From Gammaproteobacteria bacterium (lineage in GTDB: Bacteria > Pseudomonadota > Gammaproteobacteria > GCA-002705445 > GCA-002716945): a stretch of DNA of 35,335 nt. The stretch spans positions 1 to 35,335 of the forward strand of contig JABHRC010000008.1 in assembly GCA_018670435.1 (NCBI GenBank), written 5' to 3'. The notes beneath the pieces were generated by a model. That model was given only the letters and a program-made list of their open reading frames with translations. It searched no databases and was not told the DNA's origin. The translations under genes and the position numbers were made by a program. Positions within the stretch are counted from its first letter, which is position 1; each line of letters begins with the position of its first letter. Below, piece after piece: positions 33,939-35,335 of the stretch.

Positions 33939-35335
33939 ATGAAAAATATTTTTAAAGATAATACTAAGAACTATATCTATGGAGGCCTTTATGGGTCTTC
34001 CGGAAGCTATGTTATCAATAAAATATCTTCCGACTATGATAATACAATTATTCTGCTTAATAATAATAGTGAAATAGTGAATTTTAGTAATGAGTTAAAA
34101 CTATTTTCAGGTGAAGACAAAAAGATAAGCCAGTTTTTAGAAATCGAAAGCTTCCCATACGAGAGTTTTATATATGATATAAATATATTATCAGAGCGAT
34201 TAAAAACATATAAGAATATAATAAATACTAAAAAGAATATTATAGTAACAAGCTACTCAGCTGTCTCAAAGTACTTAACACCAAAAGATACGATAGTAAA
34301 ATATTTTTACCAGATTAATAAAGAGTGTAAATATAATAATTTATTATCTAGTTTAAAAAATCTTAGATATGACAGAACACAAAAAGTTTTGAATAAAGGT
34401 GAATATGCAATAAGAGGATCAATTGTAGATATATTTTCTACTGTTGAAGATCAACCGATAAGAATAAATTTTGATGGTGATGATCCAGAGACAATAAAGG
34501 TATTTAATTTAGATAGTCAGATCTCAAATAATTCTATTGATACTTTTACACTAGGACCAGCAACTGAAGTTATTATAACTAATGAGGTATTAAAAACTTA
34601 TAAAGAAAAATGTAAAAATGTATTTGACCATGAATATATGGATGATATTGAGTATGATAAAATAATAAATAACCTACCACATCCATCAGCATTAAATATA
34701 TTACCAATACTGTTTGATAATGTAACATCTTTATTCGATTTAGTTATAGGAAATAAAAACATCATCCTTTCTTTGAAAAATCCATATACTAAAATACATG
34801 CAATAAGAGAAAGATATAAAGATTTTTATGATAAAAATAAGGAAAAAAAATATATATTAGATTATAAAACATTGATAGTTAGCAATGATGATCTTCTGAA
34901 ATCTACTAGTGAAATGATTAAATGCTCACTATCCTTATATAAAGTAGAGACAAGTCTAGTTGCAATGAACTCACCAATAAGAAAGTTACCATCATTATTA
35001 ATTAATAATACTTTTAAAGATCCCTATAAAAGTCTTAAAGATTATATTCAAAAAAACGACAATACGATAATATTCTGTATAGATAGAAAGAGTTTAGTAA
35101 TAGAGATTCAGAAACTACTTGATAGTTTAAATCTAAAATATGATTTATTAACAGATTTGAATAAAAGTAGTTATTCTAAAAAGATATATATAATTGAAAG
35201 CTATATTGATGACGGATTTATTGATTATGAGAAAAATATTAGTTTTATCTCATCAAAAGATATTTTTGGCTCAAGATCTATTAGTATTCCGAGAAAATCA
35301 AAAAATAGACTTATTGACAATTATGTTAATGACAT
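33939..35335 (+). CDS. mfd: transcription-repair coupling factor Mfd (5' part, runs off the window)
   Basis: Mfd removes RNA polymerase stalled at lesions and recruits UvrA. 465 codons are visible with no stop. The N-terminal UvrB-like domains are recognisable: GGLYGSSGSYVINK (15-28), SFPYESFIYD (the FP-x-E-x-x-x-YD motif), VTSYSAVSKYLTP, NKGEYAIRGSIVDIF with RINFDGDDPETI, and FISSKDIFGSRSI near the window end. The translocase domains lie beyond. The start ATG directly follows the terminator T-run, and no Shine-Dalgarno sequence is visible. An in-frame TAG at 33897-33899 excludes an upstream start close by. Confidence 0.92.
   Translation, partial: MKNIFKDNTKNYIYGGLYGSSGSYVINKISSDYDNTIILLNNNSEIVNFSNELKLFSGEDKKISQFLEIESFPYESFIYDINILSERLKTYKNIINTKKNIIVTSYSAVSKYLTPKDTIVKYFYQINKECKYNNLLSSLKNLRYDRTQKVLNKGEYAIRGSIVDIFSTVEDQPIRINFDGDDPETIKVFNLDSQISNNSIDTFTLGPATEVIITNEVLKTYKEKCKNVFDHEYMDDIEYDKIINNLPHPSALNILPILFDNVTSLFDLVIGNKNIILSLKNPYTKIHAIRERYKDFYDKNKEKKYILDYKTLIVSNDDLLKSTSEMIKCSLSLYKVETSLVAMNSPIRKLPSLLINNTFKDPYKSLKDYIQKNDNTIIFCIDRKSLVIEIQKLLDSLNLKYDLLTDLNKSSYSKKIYIIESYIDDGFIDYEKNISFISSKDIFGSRSISIPRKSKNRLIDNYVND

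Overview
The window is a dense, AT-rich chromosomal backbone from a free-living-type gammaproteobacterium. The evidence for this is gene content and order: recA-recX-alaS-lysC-csrA-tRNA-Ser on one strand, mltD facing a yafS-like methyltransferase-rnhA-dnaQ block, the kdsB-lpxK-msbA and lolCD lipid A/lipoprotein genes, ratA-rnfH near smpB, and ygfZ divergent from an sdh cluster that ends in sdhE. Genes are short, tightly packed (many 1-13 bp overlaps, no gene-free stretch above 300 bases) and rich in Asn/Ile/Lys. This fits a streamlined, probably marine or symbiont-related lineage. I cannot name the genus from the sequence. I saw no insertion sequence, integrase, prophage or CRISPR array.

Layout. 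Bases 1-1231: tRNA-Arg(TCT) and rmuC. Bases 1284-3573: a convergent glycosyltransferase/methyltransferase pair, the only clearly accessory cargo, sitting between the conserved tRNA-Ser side and rmuC. Bases 3649-9824: tRNA-Ser(GCT), csrA, lysC, alaS, recX, recA, pncC, all on the minus strand. Bases 9903-13918: nadK, fur, rnfH, ratA, an SLC6/NSS sodium:amino-acid symporter that appears to use an ATT start codon, and smpB. Bases 13920-17302: dnaQ, rnhA, the methyltransferase, and divergent mltD. Bases 17311-22971: a long minus-strand run reading sdhAF4-like (49 aa), sdhC, sdhD, sdhA, sdhB, sdhE, pdxJ, acpS, cysM. Bases 23127-31017: ygfZ, then mdh, kdsB, lpxK, msbA, a DUF2062 gene, lolD and one lolC/E-type permease. 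Bases 31018-32888: agmatine deiminase and N-carbamoylputrescine amidase, a two-step putrescine route. Bases 33034-35335: an unrecognised 52-aa peptide gene, a secreted rhodanese, a strong intrinsic terminator and the 5' part of mfd.

Functional themes are respiration (a succinate dehydrogenase of the mitochondrial/alphaproteobacterial style with two assembly factors encoded beside it, plus malate dehydrogenase), envelope building (KDO activation, lipid A kinase and flippase, Lol export, MltD), genome maintenance (RecA/RecX, DnaQ, RNase HI, Mfd, RmuC), and polyamine synthesis.

The most interesting points are the small peptide gene paired with a rhodanese that carries a Cys-Pro-Pro-Phe-Cys motif, the ATT start of the symporter, the mfd start codon abutting a terminator T-tract, and the altered RGxxE motif of SdhE. 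None of these proves a new system.
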